From JAICMB01 sp035295125 (GTDB lineage Bacteria > Acidobacteriota > Terriglobia > Bryobacterales > Bryobacteraceae): a stretch of 64,000 bases of DNA. Position 1 is the stretch's first letter. Every line of letters starts with the position of its first letter. A program made the translations under genes and the position numbers. Under the pieces are notes generated by a model, which saw only the letters and a list, made by a program, of their open reading frames with translations, did not search any database and was not told where the DNA came from. Positions 15,919-26,118 of the stretch are shown in pieces. The stretch spans positions 165,051 to 229,050 of the forward strand of contig DATGJP010000056.1 of NCBI GenBank assembly GCA_035295125.1, written 5' to 3'.

Positions 15919-18357
15919 CTATTCGTCGCGCAAGGCGGACATCGGATCGATCTTCGTCGCGTGCAGTGCCGGGAGGTAGCATGCCAGCAGGGCGGCCGCC
16001 AGTAACGTCACGACGACTGCCGCGAGCGAGCGCCAGTCGAAGCCCGACACGTTGTACAGCAGGCCGCGCAGCGTGCGCCCGACGAACCAGGCGCCGGGAA
16101 GGCCCAGCGCCAGTCCTGCCAGTGCGGCCTTCATTCCATCGCCAACCATCAGGCGCAGAACCTGCGCGCGCCCAGCGCCGAGCGCCATGCGGATGCCCAT
16201 TTCGTGGCTGCGCTGGGCTACCGAGAAGGTCATCACGCCGTAGATTCCGATTGCCGCCAGTAACAGCGCCAGGCCGGCGAAGGTGCCAAAGACGACGACT
16301 GCGAAACGGTCGCTGGCCACCGATTGGCTTACCACCTGGTCGAGGGTCAGCACGCCAGTCATCGGCAGATCCTGATCGAGCGAGCGGATGGCAGCGGCGA
16401 TGCTCTTCGTCACTGCGGTAGGGTTGCCGCCGGTGCGTACGGCGATGGACACGAAAGCCCAGGGGCTTTGATCGAAGGGCACGTCCACCTCAGGCGAGCC
16501 TGAGGACGGATGCGACCCGTACTGCACGTCGTGAAAGACACCGACGATCTGCCATTCCACCGGAGCGCCCAGGGGCGGATTGTGGCCGGGCAGCAGCTCC
16601 GGGATGCGCAGGCGTTGGGCGAGCGGGTCCATGCCAGGCAGATATTGACGGGCGAAGCTTTCGCTGACCATCGCCACACGAACGCCGCCGGCGATATCGC
16701 GGGCGTTCAGAAAGCGTCCCCGGCTCAAGCGGATTCCGTAAGTTTCGTAGTAATCCGGTGTCGCCGGCTGGTAAAAAGCCGTGGGTTGCTTGCTCACATC
16801 CACCGACGGCTGTCCGGCAACCGAGAACGGCAGCGAACCGGCTCCGCCGCCGGCCGGCAGGAACGGTGAGAGCGCCGCACGCTGGACCCCTGGCACAGCT
16901 TTGATCTTCTCCAGCAATTGCCGGTAGAACATTCGGATCTGGTCTGCCTGCATGGTACGGCCTGTCCGCAGCGGCACGCGAAATGTGAGGACGTGGTGAG
17001 TTTGAATGCCGAGGTCGGCGGTCGCCACGTTCCAGAAACTGCGAACGGTCAGCCCGGCGCCGGTCACGAGGACGAATGCGAGCGCGAATTCCGCCACCAC
17101 CAGGGCGGTACGCAGGCGACGATTCCCCCCGCCGGCGAGGCTCCGTCCGCTTTCCTTCAGGACATCGTTGAGGTTCTGCCGCGCGGCGTGCCACGCTGGC
17201 GCGCTGCCGAACAGTACGCCGCTCAGCAGGGTTGCACCCAGGGTGAAGAGCAGCACCGGGATGTTCAATCGCGGGTCAGCCTCGTAGGGAATGCCCAGAT
17301 CGTTCCGGGGCATAGCCGCCAAGACCCCCTTCAGGATTCCGCTCGCGCAGAAGACGCCCAGGGCGCCTCCTAGACTCGCGAGCGCGAGACTCTCCGCCAG
17401 GAACTGACGGAAGACCCGTCCGCGCGAAGCGCCATGCGCGACCCGGACAGCGACCTCACGTTCGCGCGCCATTCCCCATGCGAGCAGCAGATTGGCGATG
17501 TTGACGCATGCGATCAGGAGAACGAAGCCCACGGCCCCCATCATCAGCCACAGGCCCGTGCGTGTATTGCGAGGCAGAAAATCATTCTTGAGCGGTTCCA
17601 CGCTGACGGTCAGATCGGCATCGGTTACGGGGTAAGACCGCGCCAGCCGTTTCTCGATTAGTGTCATCTCGGCATTGGCGGCGGCCAAGGACACTCCGGG
17701 CTTCAGGCGTCCAAGAACCAGAAGCCAATGCCCCTCGCGGTTGATCTCTTCAGGCTGGAAAGCCAACGGCACGTTAATCTGACTGTCGCCACGGTCGTTG
17801 GGCCCTGGAGCGGCGACACCGACGATGGTGTACAACTCCCCGCTCATACGCAGCTTCCTTCCGACAACTTGAGGATCGCTGCCGAATTTCTGCTGCCAAT
17901 AGGAGTAGTTCAGGATGACCACCCGATCATTGCCCACCTTCGAGTCGTCGGGAAGGAAGTGCCTTCCAAGATGCACGTTCTGTCCGACCAGCAAATCGAA
18001 GAAGGCTGTGGACAAGCGCGTGGCCTGGACCTCTTCGGTCCAGTTTTCGGTCGCGATGGTGAAGCCCGCACCCGTCCAGGCGCCGAGGCTTTGGAACACC
18101 GTGCTCTGGCGCTGCCAGTCCTGATAATCATCGGTAGAAGTGTTGATCCTCTCGCCTTTGCGGTGCGTCCAGACCATCACCAGGCGGTCCGAGTCAGGGT
18201 ATGGGAGGGGAGCCAGCAGAACCGAGTACAGCAGGCTGAAGATCGCCGTGGTGGCGCCGATGCCCAGAGCCAGGGCCACCAGTGACACGACGGCAAACCC
18301 CGGACTCTTCCGCAGCAGCCGGGAACCGAAACGAATGTCGCGTAAAAACTCAATCAC
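15919..18357 (-). CDS. acidobacterial duplicated orphan permease (MacB/FtsX type), copy 1
   Basis: 812 residues from GTG 18357, with GGGAGG eight bases upstream. It follows the family pattern: an N-terminal helix (LLRKSPGFAVVSLVALALGIGATTAIFSLL), a periplasmic MacB-like domain, three helices around residue 280 (GFVLLIACVNIANLLLAWGMAREREVAVR), a second periplasmic domain and three final helices, ending in a DPMSALRDE-like tail. The family duplicates the FtsX permease unit. The matching ATPase is not encoded nearby. Likely roles are export or lipoprotein/peptide efflux, inferred from MacB. It converges on the truncated metallo-beta-lactamase remnant. Confidence 0.9.
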   Translation of the reverse strand: MIEFLRDIRFGSRLLRKSPGFAVVSLVALALGIGATTAIFSLLYSVLLAPLPYPDSDRLVMVWTHRKGERINTSTDDYQDWQRQSTVFQSLGAWTGAGFTIATENWTEEVQATRLSTAFFDLLVGQNVHLGRHFLPDDSKVGNDRVVILNYSYWQQKFGSDPQVVGRKLRMSGELYTIVGVAAPGPNDRGDSQINVPLAFQPEEINREGHWLLVLGRLKPGVSLAAANAEMTLIEKRLARSYPVTDADLTVSVEPLKNDFLPRNTRTGLWLMMGAVGFVLLIACVNIANLLLAWGMAREREVAVRVAHGASRGRVFRQFLAESLALASLGGALGVFCASGILKGVLAAMPRNDLGIPYEADPRLNIPVLLFTLGATLLSGVLFGSAPAWHAARQNLNDVLKESGRSLAGGGNRRLRTALVVAEFALAFVLVTGAGLTVRSFWNVATADLGIQTHHVLTFRVPLRTGRTMQADQIRMFYRQLLEKIKAVPGVQRAALSPFLPAGGGAGSLPFSVAGQPSVDVSKQPTAFYQPATPDYYETYGIRLSRGRFLNARDIAGGVRVAMVSESFARQYLPGMDPLAQRLRIPELLPGHNPPLGAPVEWQIVGVFHDVQYGSHPSSGSPEVDVPFDQSPWAFVSIAVRTGGNPTAVTKSIAAAIRSLDQDLPMTGVLTLDQVVSQSVASDRFAVVVFGTFAGLALLLAAIGIYGVMTFSVAQRSHEMGIRMALGAGRAQVLRLMVGDGMKAALAGLALGLPGAWFVGRTLRGLLYNVSGFDWRSLAAVVVTLLAAALLACYLPALHATKIDPMSALRDE

Positions 18358-19391
18358 GTGGTGAGCCTCCCGACATGAGTAAGACGTAACATGTAGTGGT
18401 TGTCAAGCACGTGCCCAGCCAGGGCGTCCTTGTGCACTTGTGGGATAGATGCGATTGCACCCATCACAGCGTTGTCCGGTCTCGGGCCTCTAGTGTTCGT
18501 TTCCGGACGGCTGGACAGTAGCGTCTTTGAGGGACTACGGCCGCGCGGGTTCGCCGCCCGGCAAAGGCGATACCAGAAGCACAATCGTGCCGAGGTCGAT
18601 AGCATCCTTCAGGCTTGCAGGAAGCAATTCAGCGGACGCAATTCGACCCGCGTCATCTGAGACACGCCGGCTTGCTGTCCCAGGGATCGCGTCGGCTCCG
18701 ACGAGAACGCCGCCGATTCTCATGCCTTATCGAGCCACGCCATTCGGCCTTTGGGAACTGCGGGGCGTCGCAACGGACGCCAATGGCCGCCTTGATCGAA
18801 CATTGCCGCGAGCAGTCGTGAGACGGCGGAAACTGGACGATTGGAAATATAGGCATTGCAGGTGCTGCCAAAGGCCCTGCAAGTCAATTAACCACGGGTC
18901 CGCCGTTTCCTTCTTCGAAGCGGTGCCAGAGATCGGCCGCATGGGCCTACGCGAGGGCATCCATAACAGTCCCATATCAGATCTTCACGTGCATATCTTC
19001 ACTCGATGCACGTGAATCCCCAAGCGGCGCCCAAACGGATTCAGTTGGTTGCACCGAACGAGCCATACATTCAATGGCCAAAATGGCTCACTCGGAGACA
19101 GAGTGTCATGGAATAACACGACACGGTCGCCGCTATCGCGTATCATCAATGGAGCGAGTCTACGGGCGCCGCCGGGATTCTATTCAATTCCAGACAAAGA
19201 TCAACCAATACCGGACAAACGTCCTCGCTGGCGACTACCTTTTCCCTCGTTTGTGCGTCTAAACAGAGTTGTTTGAGGAGATCATTTGCCTTTTCAGGAG
19301 GCAATATCAGTTAGACAGGGTTAGTCTCAAAAGCTTGTTCGCTCCGGCGAATTAAATAAAGAGTAGTCCTTTGTTGGGGAGGAGATCCATC
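18358..19391 (+). other. 1 kb region with no convincing gene
   Basis: Short ORFs occur on both strands (the longest about 160 codons at 18527-19015), but none has a recognisable motif or consistent codon use. The region lies between the start of a leftward permease gene and the start of a rightward receptor gene, so it must hold both promoters. A perfect 11 bp inverted repeat sits at 18984-19016. A small hairpin TTGCCT/AGGCAA lies at 19286-19304 in the receptor leader. It may be decayed coding DNA or a long regulatory region. Confidence 0.45.
18984..19016. promoter_or_regulatory. 11 bp perfect inverted repeat in the receptor upstream region
   Basis: TTCACGTGCAT (18984-18994) and ATGCACGTGAA (19006-19016) are exact reverse complements separated by 11 bases. 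Candidate operator for a dimeric regulator or a hairpin. No T-run follows. It lies about 375 bp upstream of the Oar-like receptor. Confidence 0.5.
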
Positions 19392-22300
19392 ATGAGATCA
19401 ATGCGATTCGTGTGTCTTTTTGTAATACTAGCTGCACTTGTCGTTCCGGTATCCATCTGGGCACAGGGTGCGGTTGGTACGATTAACGGAACCGTTACCG
19501 ACGCGACCGGTGGTGCTGTTGCGGGCGCGACCGTTACCGCTACTAATACTGGAACCCGGGCTGAGTCGAAGACCCGAACCGACGCCACCGGCGCCTATCG
19601 GTTCGTGGATCTGCCCCCCGGACAGTACACTATCACCGTCGAAGCGCCGGGATTCCGGAAATCGGTCACGGCCGAGCAGCGCTTGCTGGTGGCCAGCACA
19701 CTGCGTCTGGACGTCAGCCTGGAAGTCGGGCAGGTTACCGAAAGCGTAACGGTGGACACGCGCGCAGCCCAGGTGAACACCGACGATGCGCAACTGGGCG
19801 AAGCCCTCACAAACATTCCCGACCTCCCGATCCTCTCTGGTAGCGGCGGCCGTAATGCCCTCTCGCTCGTCGCACTGCAGCCGGGTGTAGTCGTTACGCC
19901 TTCTACTACGGCAGCCCAGCCCGGAAGTTCGGTCGGCCCGTTCAACATCAACGGCCAGCGCTCGCAAGCGAACAATTTCATCCTCGATGGCGCGGATTCC
20001 AACGACCTGGCGATCAACATTCCCGATTCGGTCGACGTGATCTCACCTAATGCGCTCGGTGAGTTTCGCGTCGTCACCGGCCCGATGAAAGCCGAATATG
20101 GACGCAACTCCGGCGCCGTCATCGAAACGACGATTAAGTCCGGAACGAATTCCTTCCATGGCCAGGCAACGGAGATCTTCCGTAACAAGGTGTTGAACGC
20201 GACGCCGTTCTTCCTCAATGCCGCCAGCCAGCCCAAGCCGCAGTACAACGCCAACGACTTCGATGCCAATATCGGGGGCCGCGTCATCAAGGACAGGACG
20301 TTCTTCTTCGTGTCGTACCTGGGTTTTCGCCGTGTCATCGGCCAAACCAATGAGGGAACGGTATTCAGCGATGCCGAGCGTGCTGCGATCCTTGCCAGTG
20401 GCGTTCCCGCCGCCAAGGCCGTCGTGAATATCACTCCCAAAGCCTCCTTTGGCAACCAGCTGTTCAGCGCCCCGGTAGACTCACTCAATCGCGACCAGGG
20501 TGTAATGAGGATCGATCATCGTTTCTCAAACTCCAACAATTTCTCGGCTTCGTACTTCACCGAGAGGTCAACGGATAATGCGCCGTTTGCGTTCCAGGGG
20601 CCCACGATTCCAGGCTTCGGCGAACTCGACCTGATCACCTACCATAATGTTGCGCTGCACGACACACACACCTTCGGCCCCAACATTGTTAACGAGGCGG
20701 TGGCATCCTTCCACCGGCGCGACCAGCCCGGCGTAGTGCCGGCGAACACCACAAGTCCCGCCAGCCTCGGTTTCACGGGCATCATACCCGACGACCCCAG
20801 CGCCGCGGGCCCGCCGTTCTTCAACATCGGCAGCATCGTCATTGGGAATACCTATCAAGGTCCGCAAGCCCGCCGGGACAACACCTGGCAGTATCAGGAC
20901 AGCGTCAGTTGGATCAAGGGCCGGCACACCATAAAGTTTGGCGCTGAGTTCCGTGCCTACGAGCAGAATCAGATTTTCGATTTCATCAACAACGGGTACC
21001 TGGCGTTCTCGGGTGATGCCACGACACAAGGTCTCGTGCCGCTGATTCCCGGCCTGGCGAACTCCGATCCCGCGATCAACGACTTCGCGAACGGCTACAT
21101 CTCGAACTTCTACGACCAGTCCAACGCAAATCGCCAGGGCTATCGCGACAAGTTCTTCAGCGTCTTCGCGCAAGACGATTTCAGGGTCACCAGAACCTTC
21201 ACTCTCAACATCGGTCTGCGCTATGACTTCGCCGAACCGCTGACTGAACTGAATAATCGCGTAAGTACGTTCCGTCCCGGTCAGCAATCCAGTCTCTTCC
21301 CGACCGCCCCCACGGGTTTGGTATTTCCGGGTGACCAGGGAATCAGCAACTCTACCTACAGCCCGGATAAAACCAACTTCGGCCCGCGAGTGGGCTTCGC
21401 CTGGGATCCGCTAGGTACAGGCAAACTCAGCATCCGCTCGGGCTTCGGCATCTTCTACAACGTGCCCGAAAGCGAATTGTCGCTGCAGTTCCTCGGAGCA
21501 GTGCCTTACGGCGCGCAGGTGGTGGCCATCGGTTCGACCGACTTTACCCACCCGTATCAAACCTCAGTAAGCCCGCTCGCCACTAATCCTTTCCCGTTCC
21601 AGGTCGCGAAACCTGGCGACAAGGTCGACTTCACTCAGTACGCACCGATCAGCCTCACGATCATGGACCCCAAGTTCCGTACCCCGATGGCGATGCAGTA
21701 CAGCTTCCAGGTGCAGTATCAGATCGCGAGGGACTGGGTTGCGGATGCGGCCTTCGTCGGAAGCCAGGGCAGACACCTCGAGGATCGGCGAAATATCGAT
21801 CCCGCCCTCCTGACGCCCAACGCCAATCGCGGCAATGAAGATGCCCGGCGCGTCTTCAATCAGAACAATCCGCTGGATGCCGCGTTTGGGGGAGCCGTCT
21901 TCGGCACTATAACCGATCAGCTCAGCGACTCGACCTCGTCGTACAACAGCCTGCAGCTCAGCCTTCGCAAGCAGTTCTCCTATGGCCTGCAAATGACCAA
22001 CGCGTATACGTGGGCGCATTGCATCGACACCGGGTCCGGCCTGCGCACGAATTCGAATCCATTCAATGCGCTGCTCGATCGCGGTAATTGCGACACCGAC
22101 GTGCGGCATAGCTACGTGGGCAGCGCCCTCTACGAGTTGCCTTTCTTCAAACAGCAACGCGGCTTCCTGGGCCACGTGTTGGGCGGCTTCAAGGCTTCCA
22201 CAGTCGTAACCCTCCAAAGCGGCATCCCATTCGACATCACCGATCCTTCCGGCGATCGCTCGCTCACCGGATCGGGTGACGACCGCCCCGATTATGTCGG

Positions 22301-22697
22301 AGGCACAGTCCAATTCGTCGACCCGCGCTCCAATCAGTTCGGCAACACGAATTCCTACTTCAATGGCATCGGCGGAGGGAGCTCGACGGCGGCCGCCAAT
22401 CCCTTCTTCCATCGCGTAGGCAGTGGTGCTTCTGTCGCGCAGGGAGCCGGCCGTTACGGAACCTTGGGCCGCAATGTCTTTCATGGCCCCGGGACGTTGA
22501 ACACCGACGTCGCGTTCTGGAAGGCTGTAAACGTCACGGAACACCAGTCGCTGATCATCCGTATGGATGCTTTCAACTTCTTCAATCACACGCAGTTCTT
22601 CAACCCGAACTCCGCGATCGATTCGCCAACATTCGGGACTGTGACCCTGGCGCACGACCCGCGCCTGATTCAGCTCACTCTGCGCTACCAGTTCTGA
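19392..22697 (+). CDS. Oar-like TonB-dependent receptor with carboxypeptidase-regulatory domain, copy 1
   Basis: 1101 residues. ATG 19392 has GGGGAGGAG seven bases upstream; an upstream TTG at 19371 is rejected. Signal peptide MRFVCLFVILAALVVPVSIWAQ. Residues about 30-110 form a carboxypeptidase-regulatory-like beta sandwich (INGTVTDATGGAVAGATVTATNTGT...YRFVDLPPGQYTITVEAPGF). A plug-like region follows (FNINGQRSQANNFILDGAD), then a long outer-membrane barrel with repeated aromatic-ended strands and a C-terminal LRYQF. Receptors of this type import large ligands, often peptides or glycans, in acidobacteria. No substrate gene is adjacent. Confidence 0.9.
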   Translation: MRSMRFVCLFVILAALVVPVSIWAQGAVGTINGTVTDATGGAVAGATVTATNTGTRAESKTRTDATGAYRFVDLPPGQYTITVEAPGFRKSVTAEQRLLVASTLRLDVSLEVGQVTESVTVDTRAAQVNTDDAQLGEALTNIPDLPILSGSGGRNALSLVALQPGVVVTPSTTAAQPGSSVGPFNINGQRSQANNFILDGADSNDLAINIPDSVDVISPNALGEFRVVTGPMKAEYGRNSGAVIETTIKSGTNSFHGQATEIFRNKVLNATPFFLNAASQPKPQYNANDFDANIGGRVIKDRTFFFVSYLGFRRVIGQTNEGTVFSDAERAAILASGVPAAKAVVNITPKASFGNQLFSAPVDSLNRDQGVMRIDHRFSNSNNFSASYFTERSTDNAPFAFQGPTIPGFGELDLITYHNVALHDTHTFGPNIVNEAVASFHRRDQPGVVPANTTSPASLGFTGIIPDDPSAAGPPFFNIGSIVIGNTYQGPQARRDNTWQYQDSVSWIKGRHTIKFGAEFRAYEQNQIFDFINNGYLAFSGDATTQGLVPLIPGLANSDPAINDFANGYISNFYDQSNANRQGYRDKFFSVFAQDDFRVTRTFTLNIGLRYDFAEPLTELNNRVSTFRPGQQSSLFPTAPTGLVFPGDQGISNSTYSPDKTNFGPRVGFAWDPLGTGKLSIRSGFGIFYNVPESELSLQFLGAVPYGAQVVAIGSTDFTHPYQTSVSPLATNPFPFQVAKPGDKVDFTQYAPISLTIMDPKFRTPMAMQYSFQVQYQIARDWVADAAFVGSQGRHLEDRRNIDPALLTPNANRGNEDARRVFNQNNPLDAAFGGAVFGTITDQLSDSTSSYNSLQLSLRKQFSYGLQMTNAYTWAHCIDTGSGLRTNSNPFNALLDRGNCDTDVRHSYVGSALYELPFFKQQRGFLGHVLGGFKASTVVTLQSGIPFDITDPSGDRSLTGSGDDRPDYVGGTVQFVDPRSNQFGNTNSYFNGIGGGSSTAAANPFFHRVGSGASVAQGAGRYGTLGRNVFHGPGTLNTDVAFWKAVNVTEHQSLIIRMDAFNFFNHTQFFNPNSAIDSPTFGTVTLAHDPRLIQLTLRYQF

Positions 22698-22731
22698 GCG
22701 GCCGCGCAGGGTCCTGTATTTGTGAAATGCA

Positions 22732-22771
22732 CGGCGTTTCCTGACATCCAGCCGTTTGTCGGGAAACGCCG
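22732..22771. terminator. strong hairpin between convergent receptor and carB genes
   Basis: CGGCGTTTCCTGACA (22732-22746) pairs with TGTCGGGAAACGCCG (22757-22771): 15 bp with one wobble and a 10-base loop. No T-run follows on the plus strand, so it is hairpin-only by sight. It may stop transcription in both directions between two long convergent genes. Confidence 0.6.
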
Positions 22772-22875
22772 GGCAGCACCGGGGGTTTAGAATCTCGTAG
22801 AAGGGTGAAGCGGGCGGTTTCGCCTCCCTTTTGGACCTTACCGGGGATGCCCGTTAGTACGGACAGGACAACCCA

Positions 22876-25800
22876 CTAAGCCATAATCCGATTCTTCTTA
22901 GGGGCGGAATGAATCTCCTGCAAACTCCAGACGCGAATCGGATCGCGCCGCCGCGACGCAATCGCTTCCACCGCCGCTTTCGCGCCGCTCATCGTGGTGA
23001 TGCAAGGAATACGGTAGATCACCGAGCTCCTGCGAATCTTCTTCTCGTCATCGAATGAGTGCGCGCCAGTAGTCGTGTAAATCACAAGGTTCAGCGTGCC
23101 GGCCTTCAGCAAATCGACCGCATTAGGCCGTCCTTCATTGACCTTGAACACTGTCTTGCACGGGATGTTCGCCGCTTTGAGCGCCGCCGCAGTACCCCGA
23201 GTCGCGGCAATGTCGAAACCAAACTCGTGGAAACGCTTCGCCACCTGGACTGCCCCTGGCTTGTCCCGATCGTTGACGCTAATGAACACCATGCCCTTGT
23301 CGGGCAGCGGCGTCCCCGCGCTGAGTTGCGCTTTGCCGAATGCCTCGCCGAAATTCTCACCGACGCCCATGACTTCACCGGTTGAGCGCATCTCGGGACC
23401 CAGCGCCGGGTCGACGCCGGGAAATTTGTTAAACGGGAACACCGGCGATTTCACGAAGCATTGTGTCACTGGCAGGACTCCCGCGGTAGCGCCGCCCGTG
23501 AGTTCCGCCATCTCGGTCAGCTTTTTGCCGAGCATTAGCCCCACCGCGATCTTGGGCAACGGAATGCCGGTTGCCTTGCTCACATAGGGCACCGTTCGCG
23601 ATGCGCGCGGGTTTACTTCGAGGACATAAACCATGCCGTCCTTGATGGCGTACTGCACGTTCATCAGCCCAATCACCTGCAGGGCGCGCGCCAGCCTCGT
23701 CGTGTAATCCTGAATGCTCTCGATTACCCGGGGCGTGAGGTTCTGTGCGGGAAGCACGCAGGAGCTGTCGCCGGAATGAACGCCGGCCTCTTCAATGTGC
23801 TCCATGATTCCTGCAATGAGAACGTCCTCGCCGTCGCTCAACGCATCGACATCGACCTCGGTCGCGTCTTCGAGGAAGCGGTCGATCAGCACAGGCCGGT
23901 CCTGGGAGAATACCACCGCCTCCTGCATATAACGGCGGACCATGTCCTCGTCATAAGCAATGACCATGGCGCGGCCGCCGAGCACGTAGCTGGGCCGCAC
24001 CAACACTGGATATCCGAGTTTGCGAGCTACTGCGCAAGCCTCTTCGGGGCTCGTGGCCGTACCGTTCGGTGGAGACGGGATGTTCAATTCCTCCAGCAGC
24101 CGTCCGAACAGCTTGCGATCCTCTGCCAGGTCGATATTCGAAGGATCGGTGCCGATAATCGGTACTCCCGCGCGCTTGAGAGGCAGGGCCAGGTTCAGAG
24201 GCGTCTGTCCCCCGAACTGCACGATGACGCCGTCAGGCTTCTCTGTGTCGTATATGTTCAGAACTTCTTCGAGCGTGAGCGGCTCGAAATAGAGGCGGTC
24301 GCTGGTGTCGTAATCGGTAGAGACGGTCTCGGGGTTGCAATTCACCATGATCGACTCGACGCCGAAATCCTGAAGCGCAAACGACGCGTGACAGCAGCAG
24401 TAATCGAATTCGATTCCCTGCCCGATACGGTTCGGTCCGCTGCCAAGAATCATGACCTTCTTGCGATCCCCGGGGTTCGATTCGTCTTCCGACTCGTAGC
24501 TCGAATACAGGTACGGCGTGAAGCTCTCAAATTCGGCCGCGCAGGTATCGACCCGGTTGAAGACCGCCACAATGCCTAGCTCTTTGCGCTTAGCCCGCAC
24601 CTCGAGAGGAGTGCAATTCCAGAACCGGGCAAGCTGCGTGTCGGAAACGCCCTCGCGCTTGGCGCGACGCAGCTTCGCTCGCGTGATAGTGGCGAGCGAT
24701 TCTTTAGCAAGTTCGGATTCGAAATCGATAACCTCGCGAAGCTGGCGCAAAAACCAGGGATCGATCTTGGTGATTTCGAAGATCTCTTCGTTGCTGTAGC
24801 CACGCTCCATCGCGAACCGGATGTAAGTGAGACGTTCGGGATTGGGAGTGATCAGGTGATGCGGAATGGCCCGCTCATCCAGATTCAGGGCTGCTTTGTC
24901 CGACTTACCAGTCTCGAGACTGCGTATGCCCTTCGCCAAAGCCTGTTTGAACGTGCGCCCGATCGACATCACCTCGCCGACCGACTTCATCTGCGTTCCC
25001 AGCACCGGCTCGGCCCCCGGAAATTTCTCAAACTGCCAGCGTGGAATCTTGACCACCACGTAATCGAGCACCGGCTCGAAACAGGCGGGGGTCTGCCGCG
25101 TAATGTCGTTCCTGATCTCATCGAGGCGATAGCCAACCGCCAGCTTCGCCGCAATCTTGGCGATCGGAAACCCGGTCGCCTTCGACGCCAGAGCCGAGCT
25201 GCGCGAGACACGTGGGTTCATCTCGACAATGACCATGCGTCCGTTCTCGGGATTGATGGCGAACTGCACATTGGAACCGCCGGTATCGACCCCGATTTCG
25301 CGCAGGCAGCGCAGCGCGCCATCGCGCATCATCTGGTATTCACGATCGGTCAATGTTTGCGCGGGCGCAACGGTGATCGAATCGCCTGTGTGTACCCCCA
25401 TCGGGTCGAAGTTTTCGATCGAGCAGACGATGATCGCGTTATCGGCGAGATCGCGCATCACTTCGAGCTCGAATTCCTTCCACCCGAGCACGCTTTCTTC
25501 AATCAGGACCTCGTGCACCGGCGAGAGGTCGATACCACGCTCCAGAATGTCGTACAGATCCTCACGGTTGTAAGCGATACCCCCGCCGGTGCCGCCCAAC
25601 GTGAAACTGGGTCGCAGAATGACCGGATAACCCGCGCGGTTCGCAAACCCGATACCGTCCTCGATATTCGTGACAAGCTGCGATTGCGGCGTTTCCAGAC
25701 CAATCTTCCGCATCGCGTCCTTGAACAGCAGCCGGTCTTCCGCCTTCTTGATCGACTCGATCTTTGCGCCGATCAACTCGACGTTGTATTTATCGAGAAC

Positions 25801-26118
25801 GCCCGCCTCGGCCAACGCGACCGACAGGTTGAGTCCGGTTTGTCCGCCGACGGTCGAGAGCAGCGCATTCGGACGTTCGCGCCGAATCACCTCTTCAGCA
25901 AACTCGACGCTGAGCGGCTCAACGTAGGTGCGATCCGCGAGGTTCGGATCGGTCATGATGGTCGCCGGATTTGAATTGATCAGTACAACTTCGTAGCCGT
26001 CCGACCGTAGCGCCTTGCACGCCTGCGCGCCGGAGTAATCGAACTCGCAGGCTTGACCGATCACGATCGGCCCGGACCCGACGATGAGTATCTTGTGAAG
26101 ATCGTCGCGGCGCGGCAT
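22876..26118 (-). CDS. carB: carbamoyl-phosphate synthase large subunit
   Basis: 1080 residues, the normal length. Two homologous ATP-grasp halves are visible: the N-terminal half starts KILIVGSGPIVIGQACEFDYSGAQA, and the second starts VMILGSGPNRIGQGIEFDYCCCHAS near residue 560. Both halves contain VNCNPET/NSNPATIMTD and EDRKLF/EDRLLF type motifs. The last 130 residues are the MGS-like allosteric domain. With CarA it makes carbamoyl phosphate for pyrimidine and arginine synthesis. I chose ATG 26118 because the preceding 30 residues lie inside carA. The carA stop and carB start share one base (TGATG), so they are coupled. Confidence 0.96.
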   Translation of the reverse strand: MPRRDDLHKILIVGSGPIVIGQACEFDYSGAQACKALRSDGYEVVLINSNPATIMTDPNLADRTYVEPLSVEFAEEVIRRERPNALLSTVGGQTGLNLSVALAEAGVLDKYNVELIGAKIESIKKAEDRLLFKDAMRKIGLETPQSQLVTNIEDGIGFANRAGYPVILRPSFTLGGTGGGIAYNREDLYDILERGIDLSPVHEVLIEESVLGWKEFELEVMRDLADNAIIVCSIENFDPMGVHTGDSITVAPAQTLTDREYQMMRDGALRCLREIGVDTGGSNVQFAINPENGRMVIVEMNPRVSRSSALASKATGFPIAKIAAKLAVGYRLDEIRNDITRQTPACFEPVLDYVVVKIPRWQFEKFPGAEPVLGTQMKSVGEVMSIGRTFKQALAKGIRSLETGKSDKAALNLDERAIPHHLITPNPERLTYIRFAMERGYSNEEIFEITKIDPWFLRQLREVIDFESELAKESLATITRAKLRRAKREGVSDTQLARFWNCTPLEVRAKRKELGIVAVFNRVDTCAAEFESFTPYLYSSYESEDESNPGDRKKVMILGSGPNRIGQGIEFDYCCCHASFALQDFGVESIMVNCNPETVSTDYDTSDRLYFEPLTLEEVLNIYDTEKPDGVIVQFGGQTPLNLALPLKRAGVPIIGTDPSNIDLAEDRKLFGRLLEELNIPSPPNGTATSPEEACAVARKLGYPVLVRPSYVLGGRAMVIAYDEDMVRRYMQEAVVFSQDRPVLIDRFLEDATEVDVDALSDGEDVLIAGIMEHIEEAGVHSGDSSCVLPAQNLTPRVIESIQDYTTRLARALQVIGLMNVQYAIKDGMVYVLEVNPRASRTVPYVSKATGIPLPKIAVGLMLGKKLTEMAELTGGATAGVLPVTQCFVKSPVFPFNKFPGVDPALGPEMRSTGEVMGVGENFGEAFGKAQLSAGTPLPDKGMVFISVNDRDKPGAVQVAKRFHEFGFDIAATRGTAAALKAANIPCKTVFKVNEGRPNAVDLLKAGTLNLVIYTTTGAHSFDDEKKIRRSSVIYRIPCITTMSGAKAAVEAIASRRRDPIRVWSLQEIHSAPKKNRIMA

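Noticed and set aside
18527..19015. 162-codon frame in the 18.4-19.4 kb gap
   Set aside because: No motif, Ser/Arg-rich translation, no ribosome-binding site. The region is better called empty.
21564..22655. Leftward 363-codon frame opposite the Oar-like receptor
   Set aside because: A shadow of the receptor; its codon positions are those of the opposite gene.
22801..22840. Possible second terminator GGCG/CGCC with flanking AAGGG/CCCTT after carB
   Set aside because: The stem is broken by a six-base bulge and has no clean T-run on the leftward strand. The hairpin at 22732-22771 is stronger.
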